From NCBI RefSeq assembly GCF_002197665.1, contig NZ_NBBJ01000005.1:186001-250000 (forward strand): a DNA stretch of 64,000 nt. The letters run 5' to 3'. The stretch is from Sphingomonas mucosissima (lineage in GTDB: Bacteria > Pseudomonadota > Alphaproteobacteria > Sphingomonadales > Sphingomonadaceae). The translations under genes were made by a program, and so were the position numbers. Numbering within the stretch: the first letter of the stretch is position 1; every line of letters starts with the position of its first letter. The notes under the pieces are model-generated. The model was given only the letters and a program-made list of their open reading frames with translations, searched no databases and was not told the DNA's origin. Shown piece by piece: positions 44,401 to 54,472 of the stretch.

Positions 44401-46017
44401 TCAGGCGGCCAGTGCCGCCGGCTTGGACACGCCGCGGATGAGGTCCGCGGCCTTTTCCGCAACCATGATCGTCGGCGCATTGGTGTTCGATCCGACCAGC
44501 GTCGGCATCACGGAGGCGTCAACGACGCGAAGCCCGGTGAGGCCGCGCACGCGCAACTGCTCGTCGACGACCGCCATCTTGTCTCCGTCGGTGCCCATCT
44601 TGCAGGTGCCGACCGGGTGATAGATGGTTTCGGCATTGGCGCGGATCCATGCGTCGATCTCAGCGTCCGACTGGACCTCGCGGCCGGGGGCGAACTCGTC
44701 GCCGCGATACGGATCGAGCGCCTGCTGATACGCCACCTCGCGCCCGATATGGACGCAATCGCGCATAACGCGGCGGTCCACCTCGCTCGCCAGATAATTG
44801 GCGTAGATCAAGGGATCGGCGGTCGGATCGGTCGAGCCTAGCGCGATGCGGCCGCGGCTTTCCGGGCGCAATTGGCACAGGTGGAACGAGAAGCCGTCCG
44901 CCTTTACGCGCGTCCTGCCGTGATCCTTCATGATCGCCAAGACACCGTGGATCTGGACGTCGGGACGCGACAGCCCCTCACGCGAGCAGACAAAAGCGCC
45001 GGATTCGAGGAACTGCTGCCGCCCGAGGCCAGTGCCGCGGGTCAGATATTCAAGGCCGACGCGTAGCTGCCGCAGCCCCTTGGTGGACGAGAAGGCGGTC
45101 TTCAGGCCGCGGCTGTACCAGCTCATGATGATATCGAGGTGGTCCTGCAGGTTCTCGCCGACACCCGGCAGATCGTGGACCGGGCGCACGCCGACGTCGC
45201 GCAGGGCGGCGCCGTTGCCGATCCCCGACAGCTGCAGGATATGCGGGCTTTGCACCGCGCCGGCGCACAGGATCGCCTCGCCATCCACCTCGACGCGCTG
45301 GATCTCCTGATCCTTGATGTAGTTGACCGCTACCGCGCGGCCACCGGAAACGACGACGCCCAAGGTGCGCGCGTCCGTGATGACCGTCAGGTTCTTGCGG
45401 TCGGCAACCGGACGCAGATAGGCGGCGGCGGTTGACCAGCGCTGGCCATTGGAAATGGTCAGGTCGTATCGGCCGAAGCCTTCCTGCTCCGCGCCGTTGA
45501 AGTTTTCGGTGACGGGATAGCCGGCCTGCCGCCCGGCCTCGATCAGCGCATCGTGGAACGGACTGTCGCTTTCGCCGCCGGAGATCTTGAGCGGCCCCTC
45601 GGCGCCATGCAGGTCATGAACGCGGTGGTGGCCCTCCAGCTTGCGGAAATAGGGCAGCACATCATCCCAGGACCAGCCGGTGAGGCCAAGCTGGCGCCAT
45701 TCGTCGAAATCCTGCGGATGGCCGCGCGTGTAGACCATGCCGTTGATCGAGGAGGAGCCGCCAAGCCCGCGCCCGCGCGGCCACCACAGGCGGCGGTTGT
45801 CGAGATGAGGCTCCGGCTCGGTCCAGAAGCCCCAATTGTGCTTGCCCTTGGCCTTGATCAGGCTGCCGACGCCGGCGGGCATGCGCACCAGCAGCTCCTT
45901 GTTGGCACCGCCTGCTTCCAGCAGACAGACGCTCACCGCGGGGTCTTCACTAAGCCGAGCTGCTAGGGTGCAGCCGGCCGAACCACCGCCGATGATGACG
46001 TAATCGAAACCAGCCAT
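44401..46017 (-). CDS. GMC-family FAD alcohol/choline dehydrogenase
   Basis: 538-residue flavoprotein of the glucose-methanol-choline oxidoreductase family. It has the FAD motif [11 protein letters not shown] near residues 6-16, [14 protein letters not shown] (GMC signature 1), [15 protein letters not shown] (signature 2) and the C-terminal catalytic [12 protein letters not shown] with its His, then [18 protein letters not shown]. It would oxidise a primary or secondary alcohol; choline dehydrogenase or an aliphatic alcohol dehydrogenase are both possible. The ATG at 46017 follows GGAGAGG. Confidence 0.93.
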   Translation of the reverse strand: MAGFDYVIIGGGSAGCTLAARLSEDPAVSVCLLEAGGANKELLVRMPAGVGSLIKAKGKHNWGFWTEPEPHLDNRRLWWPRGRGLGGSSSINGMVYTRGHPQDFDEWRQLGLTGWSWDDVLPYFRKLEGHHRVHDLHGAEGPLKISGGESDSPFHDALIEAGRQAGYPVTENFNGAEQEGFGRYDLTISNGQRWSTAAAYLRPVADRKNLTVITDARTLGVVVSGGRAVAVNYIKDQEIQRVEVDGEAILCAGAVQSPHILQLSGIGNGAALRDVGVRPVHDLPGVGENLQDHLDIIMSWYSRGLKTAFSSTKGLRQLRVGLEYLTRGTGLGRQQFLESGAFVCSREGLSRPDVQIHGVLAIMKDHGRTRVKADGFSFHLCQLRPESRGRIALGSTDPTADPLIYANYLASEVDRRVMRDCVHIGREVAYQQALDPYRGDEFAPGREVQSDAEIDAWIRANAETIYHPVGTCKMGTDGDKMAVVDEQLRVRGLTGLRVVDASVMPTLVGSNTNAPTIMVAEKAADLIRGVSKPAALAA

Positions 46018-46136
46018 CTTCCTCTCCATTAGGTTCGTCCTCGTTTAGCGAGGACGGTTGACACGATCTTGCGCGAGGGATCCCGATGAGGGCCAGCGCA
46101 ATGTTTCCAAAGACATAGCAGGAGCGGCGTCGCGCC

Positions 46137-47096
46137 TCAGGGCGTCAGCACGATCTTGCCCACCATGTCGCTGCGCTGCATTGCCTCGAACGCCGAGCGC
46201 CAATCCGCCAGCGCATATTCGGCATGAACCCGCGGCCGGATCTTGCCCTCCTCCGCCAGGCGCCAGATCGCATCCTGGTTCTCACGGCCCTTGGCGGGGA
46301 ACTGGCGGCCATATTCACCGGCGCGCACGCCGATCACCGAAAAGCCTTTGATCAATGGCATGTTGGTGGACACCGTCGCGATGCGGCCGGAGGTGAAGCC
46401 GACGACGCACAGCCGCCCGCCAAAGGCGATCGAGCGCACCGACTCGTCGAACACGTCGCCGCCGACCGGATCGTAGATCACCTGCGCGCCGCCACCGGTC
46501 AGCTCCTTGACCGGCTCGCGAAAGCCGGTCGCCGGAAGGCAGGCTTCGACGCCATATGCTTCCTTCAGGATAGCCAGCTTTTCAGGCGAGCGGGACGTCG
46601 CGATGACGCGTGCGCCGAGCGAGAGGGCAAGGTCTACGGCGGCGAGGCCGACCCCGCCGGTGGCGCCGTGGATCAGCACCCACTCGCCGGCTTCCACCTT
46701 GGCGAGCCGCACCAGGGCGACATCGGCGGTGAGATAAGCGGCGCCCACGCCAGCGGCCTCGCCAAAGGATAAGTGCGGCGGCTTGCGGCGAACGGCAGCG
46801 GCATCGACCAGGACCCGGTCAGCAAAGCCACCCAGCCGGGTACCGGCGACAACCGCCTCACCGGGCGCGAAACCCTCGCCAGCGATCACTTCACCAGCGA
46901 TTTCCATACCGGGCGAGAAGGGCAGGGGCGGCTTCAGCTGATACTCACCCTTCGTCATCAGCAGATCGGGGTAGTTCAGCGCGGCGGCCTTTACGTCGAT
47001 CAGCACCTTGCCCGGGGCGGGCGCGAGGTCCGGCACGTCGAGCAGCGCCGTGCCGGAGAGGTCGGGCGAGAGCGTGGATACAACCAGCGACCTCAT
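46137..47096 (-). CDS. Medium-chain NADPH:quinone oxidoreductase family protein
   Basis: 319-residue zinc-free medium-chain dehydrogenase/reductase: the GroES-like domain has AALNYPDLLMTKGEYQ and FSPGMEIAGEV, and the Rossmann domain has HGATGGVGLAAVDLAL. Substrates in the family include quinones and enoyl compounds. Its ATG overlaps the stop of the TetR gene (ATGA), so regulator and enzyme are on one transcript. Confidence 0.93.
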   Translation of the reverse strand: MRSLVVSTLSPDLSGTALLDVPDLAPAPGKVLIDVKAAALNYPDLLMTKGEYQLKPPLPFSPGMEIAGEVIAGEGFAPGEAVVAGTRLGGFADRVLVDAAAVRRKPPHLSFGEAAGVGAAYLTADVALVRLAKVEAGEWVLIHGATGGVGLAAVDLALSLGARVIATSRSPEKLAILKEAYGVEACLPATGFREPVKELTGGGAQVIYDPVGGDVFDESVRSIAFGGRLCVVGFTSGRIATVSTNMPLIKGFSVIGVRAGEYGRQFPAKGRENQDAIWRLAEEGKIRPRVHAEYALADWRSAFEAMQRSDMVGKIVLTP

Positions 47097-47674
47097 TGGC
47101 GCGTGACCATGATATCCAGGAGGTTATCGAACAGCGTTGCCATGTCGAGATGCGGCGCGTGAACCTTGCTCAACCCCAAGGTGATGAGGCCATAAGCACG
47201 CACCTCGGCTTCGCTGCGCGAGAAGCCGACCTGGGTGAGGCTGCTGGCCAGGAAATCGAGCATGAGTTCGTCGTGCCGCTCGACCGCATGCCGGGCGCGG
47301 GGATCGCTTTCGGCCCAGGCGCGCATCGCCACCGCGAGCCGCGACGAGCCCCGGCGCCGCACCGTTTGCCCCAGCAAGCGGATGCGCCCGATCGGATCAG
47401 AGGTGGCGCGGCCGAGCGCCGCGATAAGATCACTGACCTGATCCTCCGCGAAATAGGCGGCGAGCTTGCCCTGATAGTCATCGAAGTCGCGGAAATGATG
47501 GTAGAAGCTGCCGGTCGATACCTTCAGTTCCTCGGCGAGCGGGCGCAGCTTGAGCGCGCGCAGCCCGCCGCGGCGGAGCAGCGACTGGCCGGCCTCCAGC
47601 CAATCGCGGGGAGTGAGGTCGGGGCTGCGCGGTGCGGCCGTTGATCCCGAAACTACTGGCTGCACGCTTGACAT
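47093..47674 (-). CDS. TetR family transcriptional regulator
   Basis: 193-residue regulator with the helix-turn-helix ALKLRPLAEELKVSTGSFYHHFRDFDDYQ near residues 36-64 and a C-terminal ligand domain of unknown specificity. The ATG at 47674 is preceded by AGAGGGG, although very close. It is divergent from the thiolase gene, with a palindrome between them, and co-transcribed with the quinone reductase-like gene. It probably controls both directions (inference). Confidence 0.92.
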   Translation of the reverse strand: MSSVQPVVSGSTAAPRSPDLTPRDWLEAGQSLLRRGGLRALKLRPLAEELKVSTGSFYHHFRDFDDYQGKLAAYFAEDQVSDLIAALGRATSDPIGRIRLLGQTVRRRGSSRLAVAMRAWAESDPRARHAVERHDELMLDFLASSLTQVGFSRSEAEVRAYGLITLGLSKVHAPHLDMATLFDNLLDIMVTRQ

Positions 47675-47683
47675 CCCCTCTAC

Positions 47684-47699
47684 CATAACGAAGGTTATG
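47684..47699. promoter_or_regulatory. Palindromic operator candidate between TetR and thiolase
   Basis: CATAAC-GAAG-GTTATG is a perfect 6-bp inverted repeat with a 4-base spacer, in the 87-base gap between divergent tetR and thiolase genes. Its AT content stands out from the surroundings. Confidence 0.65.
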
Positions 47700-47760
47700 C
47701 CGGAAATCCGCGCCGGTAAAGGGCCGGTCGGGGGAAGATTCTTGGAGAGGTTTGGAAGCA

Positions 47761-49020
47761 ATGGCCGACGCTTACATCATTGACGCCGTCCGTACGCCGC
47801 GCGGCATTGGCAAGCAGGGCAAGGGCGCGCTGGCGCACATGCACCCGCAGCATCTCGCCGCCACCGTGCTGAAGGCGCTGAAGGAGCGCAACAATCTGAA
47901 CACCGCCGAGGTGGACGACATCATCTGGTCGACCAGTTCGCAGCGCGGCAAGCAGGGTGGCGACATGGGCCGCATGGCCGCGCTTGACGCCGGCTATGAC
48001 GTGAAGGCCAGCGGAACGACGCTCGACCGCTTCTGCGGCGGCGGCATCACCGCGGTGAACTTCGCCGCGGCGCAGATCATGAGCGGCATGGAAGACCTGG
48101 TCATCGCCGGCGGCACCGAGATGATGAGCCTCACCGCCGCCATGGGCCAGGAAGACATGGAAAGCGGCAAGCCGCCGCTCGGCATGGGTTCGGGCAACGA
48201 GCGGCTGAACCTCAGCCACCCGCAGTCGCACCAGGGCATCTGCGGCGACGCGATCGCTAGCAAGGAAGGCTTCACCCGCGAAGAGCTCGATCGCGCCGGC
48301 CTGGAGAGCCAGCAGAAGGCGGCCAAGGCGATCGCCGAGGGCCGGTTCAACAAGTCGATCGTGCCGGTTCTCGACGATGACGGCAACGTCGTGCTCGACC
48401 GTGACGAATTCCCGCGTCCGCAGACCACCGCCGAGGGCCTGGCTGCGCTGAAGCCATCGTTCGCCGCGCTCGCCGACATGCCGTACAACAAGTCGGGCGA
48501 TACCTTCCGCAAGCAGATCAACCGCAAGTATCCGGATCTGGAGATCCAGCATTTCCACCACGCCGGCAATTCGTCGGGCGTGGTCGACGGCGCGGCCGCG
48601 GTGCTGCTCGCATCGAAGGAATATGCCGACAAGATGGGCTGGAAGCCGCGCGCACGCATCGTCGCGATGGCGAACATCGGTGACGATCCCACGCTGATGC
48701 TCAACGCGCCGGTGCCGGCCGCTAAGAAGGTGCTGGAGAAGGCCGGGCTGACGGTAGACGATATCGACCTGTTCGAGATCAACGAGGCGTTTGCGGTCGT
48801 ATCCGAAAAGTTCATCCGCGACCTCAACCTGCCGCGCGAGAAGGTGAACGTAAACGGCGGCTCGATCGCGCTCGGTCACCCGATCGGCGCAACCGGATCG
48901 ATCCTGATCGGCACGATCGTGGATGAGCTGGAGCGCCAGGAAAAGCGCTATGGCCTCGTCACGATGTGCGCCGCAGGCGGCATGGCGCCGGCGATCATCG
49001 TCGAACGCCTGGCAGCCTGA
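47761..49020 (+). CDS. Acetyl-CoA C-acyltransferase (thiolase)
   Basis: 419-residue thiolase that cleaves 3-ketoacyl-CoA or condenses acetyl-CoA. The nucleophilic Cys 92 lies in LDRFCGGGITAV; NEAFAVV, GGSIALGHPIGATG and CAAGGMAPA supply the other active-site elements. The mid-section is somewhat longer than in FadA. It starts a run with two acyl-CoA synthetases, downstream of a divergent TetR, so it is probably part of an acyl-CoA degradation operon. Confidence 0.95.
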   Translation: MADAYIIDAVRTPRGIGKQGKGALAHMHPQHLAATVLKALKERNNLNTAEVDDIIWSTSSQRGKQGGDMGRMAALDAGYDVKASGTTLDRFCGGGITAVNFAAAQIMSGMEDLVIAGGTEMMSLTAAMGQEDMESGKPPLGMGSGNERLNLSHPQSHQGICGDAIASKEGFTREELDRAGLESQQKAAKAIAEGRFNKSIVPVLDDDGNVVLDRDEFPRPQTTAEGLAALKPSFAALADMPYNKSGDTFRKQINRKYPDLEIQHFHHAGNSSGVVDGAAAVLLASKEYADKMGWKPRARIVAMANIGDDPTLMLNAPVPAAKKVLEKAGLTVDDIDLFEINEAFAVVSEKFIRDLNLPREKVNVNGGSIALGHPIGATGSILIGTIVDELERQEKRYGLVTMCAAGGMAPAIIVERLAA

Positions 49021-49078
49021 ACCAAGCAGAAGCAAGACCGCGAGCGGGCCGAGAGCGCCCGCCGCGGCGGAGGGAATG

Positions 49079-50677
49079 ATGACGCATCCGTACAAGCACG
49101 CCGCCACCACGCCCGATAAGCCCGCCTATATTATGGCTGGCTCCGGGGAGACGGTCACCTTCGCCCAGCTCGACGCGCGCGCGAACCAGGGTGCGCATCT
49201 GATCCGCTCGCTTGGCCTAAAGCGCGGCGATGCGATGGCGATGATGATGGACAATTCGCCGCGCTATTTCGAGGTCGCTTGGGCGGCTGAGCGTGCCGGC
49301 GTTTACCTCACCTGCATCTCGTCCAAGCTGATGGCGAGCGAGGCGGAATATATCATTCGCGACGGTGATTGCCGCGTGTTTATCGCGTCCAAGGGATGCG
49401 CCGCCTGTGCGGAAGCGCTGCTGCCGCTGATCGGCGATCTTGACCGCTACATGGTCGACGGCACGAGCGAGGGGTACCAAAGCTGGGAAGAGGCATGCGC
49501 TGCGCAGCCGACGACGCCGATCGCCGATCCCTCGCCGGGCCAGATCATGCTTTATTCCTCCGGCACGACGGGCAAGCCCAAGGGCGTCCGCTTCGCCCTG
49601 CCGGAAGAGCCCTACGGCGAGAACACATCGCCGCTGATGGCGATCGGGCAGGGGCTCTACGGCTTCAACTCCGACATGGTCTACCTCTCGCCGGCGCCGC
49701 TTTACCACGCGGCACCGCTGCGCTGGTCGATGGCGGTGCAGCAGCTCGGCGGCACGGTGATCGTGATGGAGCGGTTCGACGCCGAGAAGGCGCTGGAGTA
49801 TATCGAAAAGCACAAGGTGACCCATGCGCAATGGGTGCCGACGCACTTTATCCGCATGCTCAAGCTCCCCGAGGAGACCCGCAAGCAGTATCATGTCTCA
49901 TCCCTGAAGGCCGTCTGGCACGCCGCCGCGCCATGCCCCGTGCCGGTCAAGGAAGCGATGATTGACTGGTGGGGCCCGATCATTGGCGAATATTACGCGG
50001 GCACTGAGGGGAACGGCTTCCACAACATCCTCTCGCCCGAGTGGCTGACGCACAAGGGCTCGGTTGGCCGTAACCTCACCACCATCACGCACATCTGCGA
50101 TGAAGACGGCAACGAAGTGCCGCCGCGCACCGAGGGCACAATTTATTTCGAGTCTCCCGTCACGGAGCTCAACCCGACCGGCGCTGCGCCGTTCAGTTAT
50201 CACAACGATCCCGAGAAGACGAAGGACAGCACCAATGCCAGGGGCTGGACGACGCTGGGTGATGTGGGCTGGATGGATGAGGAGGGCTATCTCTACCTCA
50301 CTGACCGCAAGAGCTTCATGATCATCTCGGGCGGGGTGAACATCTACCCGGCCGAGATCGAGAACCTGCTTGTCACGCACCCGAAGGTCGCCGACGTCGC
50401 GGTGATCGGCGCGCCGCATGAGGAGATGGGCGAGCAGGTCGTTGCTGTCATTCAGCCGAAAGACCTCGCCGAGGATCAGGACGCGCTGGCAAGCGAGTTG
50501 GCCGAGTTCGCGCGCGCGAACCTCAGCCACGTGAAATGTCCGCGCCGCTGGGATTTCCGCGCCGAACTGCCGCGGCATGACACGGGCAAGCTCTACAAGC
50601 GGCTGCTGCGCGATGAATATTGGTGCAAGACGAAGCCCGCCGAGACGGTGAGCCCGCCGGCGGAGCAGGCGGCGTGA
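49079..50677 (+). CDS. Acyl-CoA synthetase (AMP-forming), first of tandem pair
   Basis: 532-residue adenylate-forming enzyme activating a carboxylic acid to its CoA thioester. It has the AMP motif LYSSGTTGKPKG near residue 157-168, the A5 segment YYAGTEGNGF, GWTTLGDVGWMDEEGYLYLTDR (A7/A8) and the C-terminal Lys-bearing HDTGKLYKRLLRDEYW. The substrate acid is unknown. Two adjacent ATGs follow GGAGGGA. The following gene begins at a GTG overlapping its stop. Confidence 0.94.
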   Translation: MTHPYKHAATTPDKPAYIMAGSGETVTFAQLDARANQGAHLIRSLGLKRGDAMAMMMDNSPRYFEVAWAAERAGVYLTCISSKLMASEAEYIIRDGDCRVFIASKGCAACAEALLPLIGDLDRYMVDGTSEGYQSWEEACAAQPTTPIADPSPGQIMLYSSGTTGKPKGVRFALPEEPYGENTSPLMAIGQGLYGFNSDMVYLSPAPLYHAAPLRWSMAVQQLGGTVIVMERFDAEKALEYIEKHKVTHAQWVPTHFIRMLKLPEETRKQYHVSSLKAVWHAAAPCPVPVKEAMIDWWGPIIGEYYAGTEGNGFHNILSPEWLTHKGSVGRNLTTITHICDEDGNEVPPRTEGTIYFESPVTELNPTGAAPFSYHNDPEKTKDSTNARGWTTLGDVGWMDEEGYLYLTDRKSFMIISGGVNIYPAEIENLLVTHPKVADVAVIGAPHEEMGEQVVAVIQPKDLAEDQDALASELAEFARANLSHVKCPRRWDFRAELPRHDTGKLYKRLLRDEYWCKTKPAETVSPPAEQAA

Positions 50678-52269
50678 GCTTCAACTTCGGCGATCTGATC
50701 GAGGCGGTCGAAGCGGCCGTGCCGGGCGACCGCGTCGCCCTGGCGCATGGCGAACAGGTGATCGACTGGAACGAGCTTCGTATCCAGTCGAACAACCTCG
50801 CACGCGCACTGATCGATTGGGGGCTGAAGCCGGGCGATCGCTTCGCCTTTTACGCGTATAATTCGGCCGATTACCTCGTCGCGCTGATGGCCTGCTGGAA
50901 GGCGCGCGGCACGCACGTCAACGTCAATTACCGCTACGTCGCCGAAGAACTGGCCTATATCCTGGCGGATAGCGACGCGACGGTGCTGGTCTATGATGCG
51001 CGGCTGCGCGATTGCGTGGCCGATGTGGTTGATCGCTCGCCGCATGTCCGCAGCTATGTGGAGATCGGCGGGGAGCGGGCGGACCTGCCGGCGTTTGCCG
51101 CGGCATTCGAGGACCTGGTGGCGGGAAGCGGCGAGCCGGTGGCGATCGCGCGTGATCCGCAGGACCGTTTCTTCATCTACACCGGCGGCACCACGGGGAT
51201 GCCCAAGGGGGTGGTGTGGACCCATGCCGACCTCAATGCCATCGCGCATGGCGCCGCCGCGGCCGCCGGTCTCCCCGTGCCCACCACGGTGCAAGAGGCG
51301 GCCGCAATGGCGGCGGCAAACCCCGATTATCCGCGCACGGTGTGTGGCCCGCCGCTGATGCATGGGACGGGCCTGCTGACATCTTACGGGTCGCTGCTGG
51401 CTGGCGGCTTCGTGGCCACCCTGCCGAGCCGAAGCTTCCACCCGGAGGAAGCGCTGGACGCGATCGACCGCTGGCAAGCAAACCGCCTCGTCGTGGTGGG
51501 CGACGCCTTTGCCCGGCCGATCCTGGAGGCATTGGAGGCCGAGCCCGATCGCTGGGACGTCTCGTCCATGCGGCTGATCAACTCTTCGGGGGTGATGTGG
51601 ACACAAGGCGTGAAGGACGGGCTGATCCGGCACATGCCGGAGGCGACCTGCCAGGATAATTTCAGCTCATCCGAAGCGATCGGCATGGGCGTGTCGCTGA
51701 CCACCAAGGACGGCACGGTGGAAACCGCCAAGTTCGTTGTTGGCCCACGCTGCCGCGTGCTGGACGATGACGACAAGGACGTGGTGCCTGGATCGGAGGT
51801 GACCGGAAAGGTCGTGCTCGGGCCGCCCAATCCGGTGGAATATCACAAGGATCCCGAGAAGAGTGCGCGTACCTTCCGCATGATCGATGGTTTGCGCTAC
51901 ACCGTGTCTGGCGATTTCGCGCAGGTGGCGGCGGACGGCTCGGTTATTCTGCTCGGGCGCGGCTCGGCCTGCATCAATTCGGCGGGCGAGAAGATCTTCC
52001 CGGAGGAAGTGGAAGAGGCGCTGAAGCTTTGTCCCACGGTGGATGATGCGCTGGTCTTTGCCATGCCCGATCCGAAATGGGGGCAGGCGGTGGCGGCCGT
52101 TGTGCAATCCCAGACGGGCTTTGACGAGGGGGCAGCGCGCGACGTGCTGCGCACCAAGCTCGCCGGCTACAAGCTGCCGAAGCTGATCGTGGCGACAGTC
52201 GAATCGCTGCGGGCGCCGAACGGCAAGGCCGATTATGCAAAGGCGAAGGGGCTTGCGGGCGTCGGCTGA
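50674..52269 (+). CDS. Acyl-CoA synthetase (AMP-forming), second of tandem pair
   Basis: 531-residue paralogous adenylate-forming enzyme. It has IYTGGTTGMPKGVVWTH near residue 168, INSSGVMWTQGVKDGL, YTVSGDFAQVAADGSVILLGR and the C-terminal APNGKADYAKAK with the catalytic Lys. The A3 loop differs from its neighbour (TGGTTGMPKG versus SSGTTGKPKG) and the two are far from identical, so they likely activate different acids. The GTG overlaps the previous stop (GTGA), implying translational coupling. Confidence 0.94.
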   Translation: MSFNFGDLIEAVEAAVPGDRVALAHGEQVIDWNELRIQSNNLARALIDWGLKPGDRFAFYAYNSADYLVALMACWKARGTHVNVNYRYVAEELAYILADSDATVLVYDARLRDCVADVVDRSPHVRSYVEIGGERADLPAFAAAFEDLVAGSGEPVAIARDPQDRFFIYTGGTTGMPKGVVWTHADLNAIAHGAAAAAGLPVPTTVQEAAAMAAANPDYPRTVCGPPLMHGTGLLTSYGSLLAGGFVATLPSRSFHPEEALDAIDRWQANRLVVVGDAFARPILEALEAEPDRWDVSSMRLINSSGVMWTQGVKDGLIRHMPEATCQDNFSSSEAIGMGVSLTTKDGTVETAKFVVGPRCRVLDDDDKDVVPGSEVTGKVVLGPPNPVEYHKDPEKSARTFRMIDGLRYTVSGDFAQVAADGSVILLGRGSACINSAGEKIFPEEVEEALKLCPTVDDALVFAMPDPKWGQAVAAVVQSQTGFDEGAARDVLRTKLAGYKLPKLIVATVESLRAPNGKADYAKAKGLAGVG

Positions 52270-52456
52270 CAGTTGATCCTTTTGCCAGCAGCACAGGCGT
52301 GTCGCGGCAGGCGTTGTGAGGCTTGTCGCGCCGTGGAACCCTCTTCGTTCCTTTCGCGATGCTGACGACTGCATTCAGACGCCGTTTGCGCGGCCGGGTG
52401 CACAAAGGCTGCATCATCGGGGTCGGCTTGTGCGCCGGCGGTGGAGTTTGCAGCAG

Positions 52457-53404
52457 ATGGGCAGGAAATTCATGGCGGCGCTGATGGCTGCGGCGGCGCT
52501 GGTGCCCGGCGTCGGCATGGCGCAAGAGCGTGGCGGCGGGCGCGGGTGGAGCAGCCGGGCGGCTCAGCAGCAAGGCAACGACGGCGGCTGGCAGCGTGGT
52601 GATCGGCAGGCACGCGGGCCAGAGCGACAGCAGCAGAGGGGCGGCGAGCGTATCTGGCAGCGGTCCACCACCGTGCAGGATCGCGGACCGATGCGGCAAT
52701 CGCCAAACGGCGAGCGGACGTGGCGACGCTCGACCGACCAAGGCAGGGGCGATTGGGCACAGCGCCCTGACAACCCGCGGCTGGAGGCGCAACGCGATCC
52801 ACAGCAAGAGCGGCGCGTTGAACGACGTGACGGCGGCGCCAGGCAGTGGGCTGGTCGTCCGAGCGCCGGGGCAGTGACGCAGGAGCCGTTTCGCGGCGAT
52901 CGTAGCCGCGACGCGGACGCGTTCCGTCGCGACCGTACGCGAGACCTCGGCGAATTGTCGCGGCAGCGGCGCGACGATGGACAGCGCCGGTGGGCGCGCA
53001 GCGGGTCCGATTGGAATGACCAAGGCCGCTGGGATTCGCGCCGGCAGGGCTGGGGCGATCAGGGCCGCTGGTATGATCGGAACGGCCGAACCAACTGGAA
53101 CCGCGATTGGCGCCGCGACTCGCGATATGATTGGACACGGTGGCGCGCAACCAACCGCAACGCGTTTCACCTGCCGCGCTATTATGCGCCCTATGGGTGG
53201 AACCAGGGCTATCGTCGTTTCTCAGTAGGCTTTGTTCTGTCGTCGGCGCTGTTCGCGCAAAACTATTGGATCAGCGATCCCTGGGCTTATCGCCTGCCGG
53301 ATGCTGGCGGGGACGTACGGTGGGTGCGCTATTACAATGATGCGCTCCTCGTGGACGTGTATTCCGGTGAAGTGGTGGACGTGATCCACGACATGTTCTG
53401 GTGA
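52457..53404 (+). CDS. RcnB-family periplasmic protein, Arg/Gln/Trp-rich
   Basis: 315 residues with a signal peptide (MGRKFMAALMAAAALVPGVG, cleavage near AQ/ER). The middle ~180 residues are low complexity and dominated by Arg, Gln, Gly, Asp and Trp, probably disordered. The C-terminal RcnB domain contains YYAPYGWNQGYRRFSVG, the tryptophan-containing ISDPWAYRLP, then RWVRYYNDALLVDVYSGEVV. RcnB in E. coli modulates Ni/Co homeostasis; no RcnA exporter is in the window. The ATG at 52457 follows GGAG. Confidence 0.87.
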   Translation: MGRKFMAALMAAAALVPGVGMAQERGGGRGWSSRAAQQQGNDGGWQRGDRQARGPERQQQRGGERIWQRSTTVQDRGPMRQSPNGERTWRRSTDQGRGDWAQRPDNPRLEAQRDPQQERRVERRDGGARQWAGRPSAGAVTQEPFRGDRSRDADAFRRDRTRDLGELSRQRRDDGQRRWARSGSDWNDQGRWDSRRQGWGDQGRWYDRNGRTNWNRDWRRDSRYDWTRWRATNRNAFHLPRYYAPYGWNQGYRRFSVGFVLSSALFAQNYWISDPWAYRLPDAGGDVRWVRYYNDALLVDVYSGEVVDVIHDMFW

Positions 53405-53464
53405 ACATGTGGTCCGCCAAGCGGTCCTGACCGGCAGCGGGCGTAATCGCCCGACGAACTGATG

Positions 53465-53501
53465 GAAGAGGCGGCGGACCAGAGGGCCTGGCCGCCTCTT
53501 C
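53465..53501 (+). terminator. Terminator after RcnB-like gene
   Basis: GAAGAGGCGGC / GCCGCCTCTTC is an 11-bp perfect stem with a 15-base loop, 61 bases after the stop and followed by TTTGCTGTCTTC. It also faces the convergent SDR gene. Confidence 0.65.
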
Positions 53502-53541
53502 TTTGCTGTCTTCTCTCGCCGCGGTCGCGCGGCGCGACGGC

Positions 53542-54330
53542 TTAGCCCTCCAGGCTGGTACCAAGCGCAGCGTTCACCACGCCGCCATCGACCACGAGCG
53601 TGTCACCCACGACGTAATCGCTGGCCCGGCTGGCGAGGAAGACGGCGGCGCCCGCCATGTCCTCGAAATTTCCGATCCGCCGCATCGGAATGCCCTTGGC
53701 GACCTGATCGCCATGATCGCGCGCCGCACGGTTCATTTCGCTGGCGAATGCCCCCGGGGCCAGGCTCGTGACGATGATGCCGTCCTTGATCAGCCGGGCG
53801 GCCATGCGTTTGGTGAGATAGATCAGCGCCGCCTTGGAAGCGTGATAGCTGTAGGTATCCCAGGGGTTCAGCCGGATGCCGTCGATCGAGGTGATGTTGA
53901 TCACCTTGGATGGCGCATCGTGGCTGGCGTTCCTCTTCAGCAGCCCATGCAGCGACTGGGTGAGGAAGAAGGGCGACTTGACGTTCAAGTCCATCACCTT
54001 GTCCCAGCCGCTCTCCGGGAACTCCTCGAACGGCACGCCCCAAGCGGCGCCCGCATTGTTGACGAGAATGTCGAGGTGATCCTCGTGCTCCGCCAGCGTG
54101 GCGGCGAGTGCGCGGCAGCCCTCCACCGTGGAAACGTCCTGCGGCAGCGAGATGCAATTGGGTCCGAGCTCAGCCGCTGTCTCTTCGCAGGCAGGCGCCT
54201 TGCGCGACGAGATGTACACCTTTGCACCTTGCTCGATGTAGGCCTTGGCGATCATCTTGCCGATGCCGCGGCTGCCGCCGGTGACGAGGGCGGTGCGCCC
54301 TTCAAGGCTGAAAAGACTGTTCAGGCTCAT
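53542..54330 (-). CDS. SDR-family oxidoreductase (RhlG/gluconate-dehydrogenase-like)
   Basis: 262-residue short-chain dehydrogenase with TGGSRGIGK at about residues 17-25, LVNNAGAAWG near 90 and the catalytic SYHASK near residues 160-165. C-terminal SDYVVGDTLVVDGG is the typical end of the fold. It is likely NADP-dependent; the substrate is unknown. It is divergent from the SDR/symporter pair, with 142 bases between the starts. Confidence 0.92.
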   Translation of the reverse strand: MSLNSLFSLEGRTALVTGGSRGIGKMIAKAYIEQGAKVYISSRKAPACEETAAELGPNCISLPQDVSTVEGCRALAATLAEHEDHLDILVNNAGAAWGVPFEEFPESGWDKVMDLNVKSPFFLTQSLHGLLKRNASHDAPSKVINITSIDGIRLNPWDTYSYHASKAALIYLTKRMAARLIKDGIIVTSLAPGAFASEMNRAARDHGDQVAKGIPMRRIGNFEDMAGAAVFLASRASDYVVGDTLVVDGGVVNAALGTSLEG

Positions 54331-54472
54331 CGGTAATCTCCCGTGTTTCAGCGTCGGCTAGCGGGGCGGATGGCCATCGACAAGCGCCCTACCGTTTTTT
54401 CGAACAGGTTATGATTGACGACCGATCCTGCCATACTATGCTGCCGAAAAACAGAAATGACAGGATGAGAGG

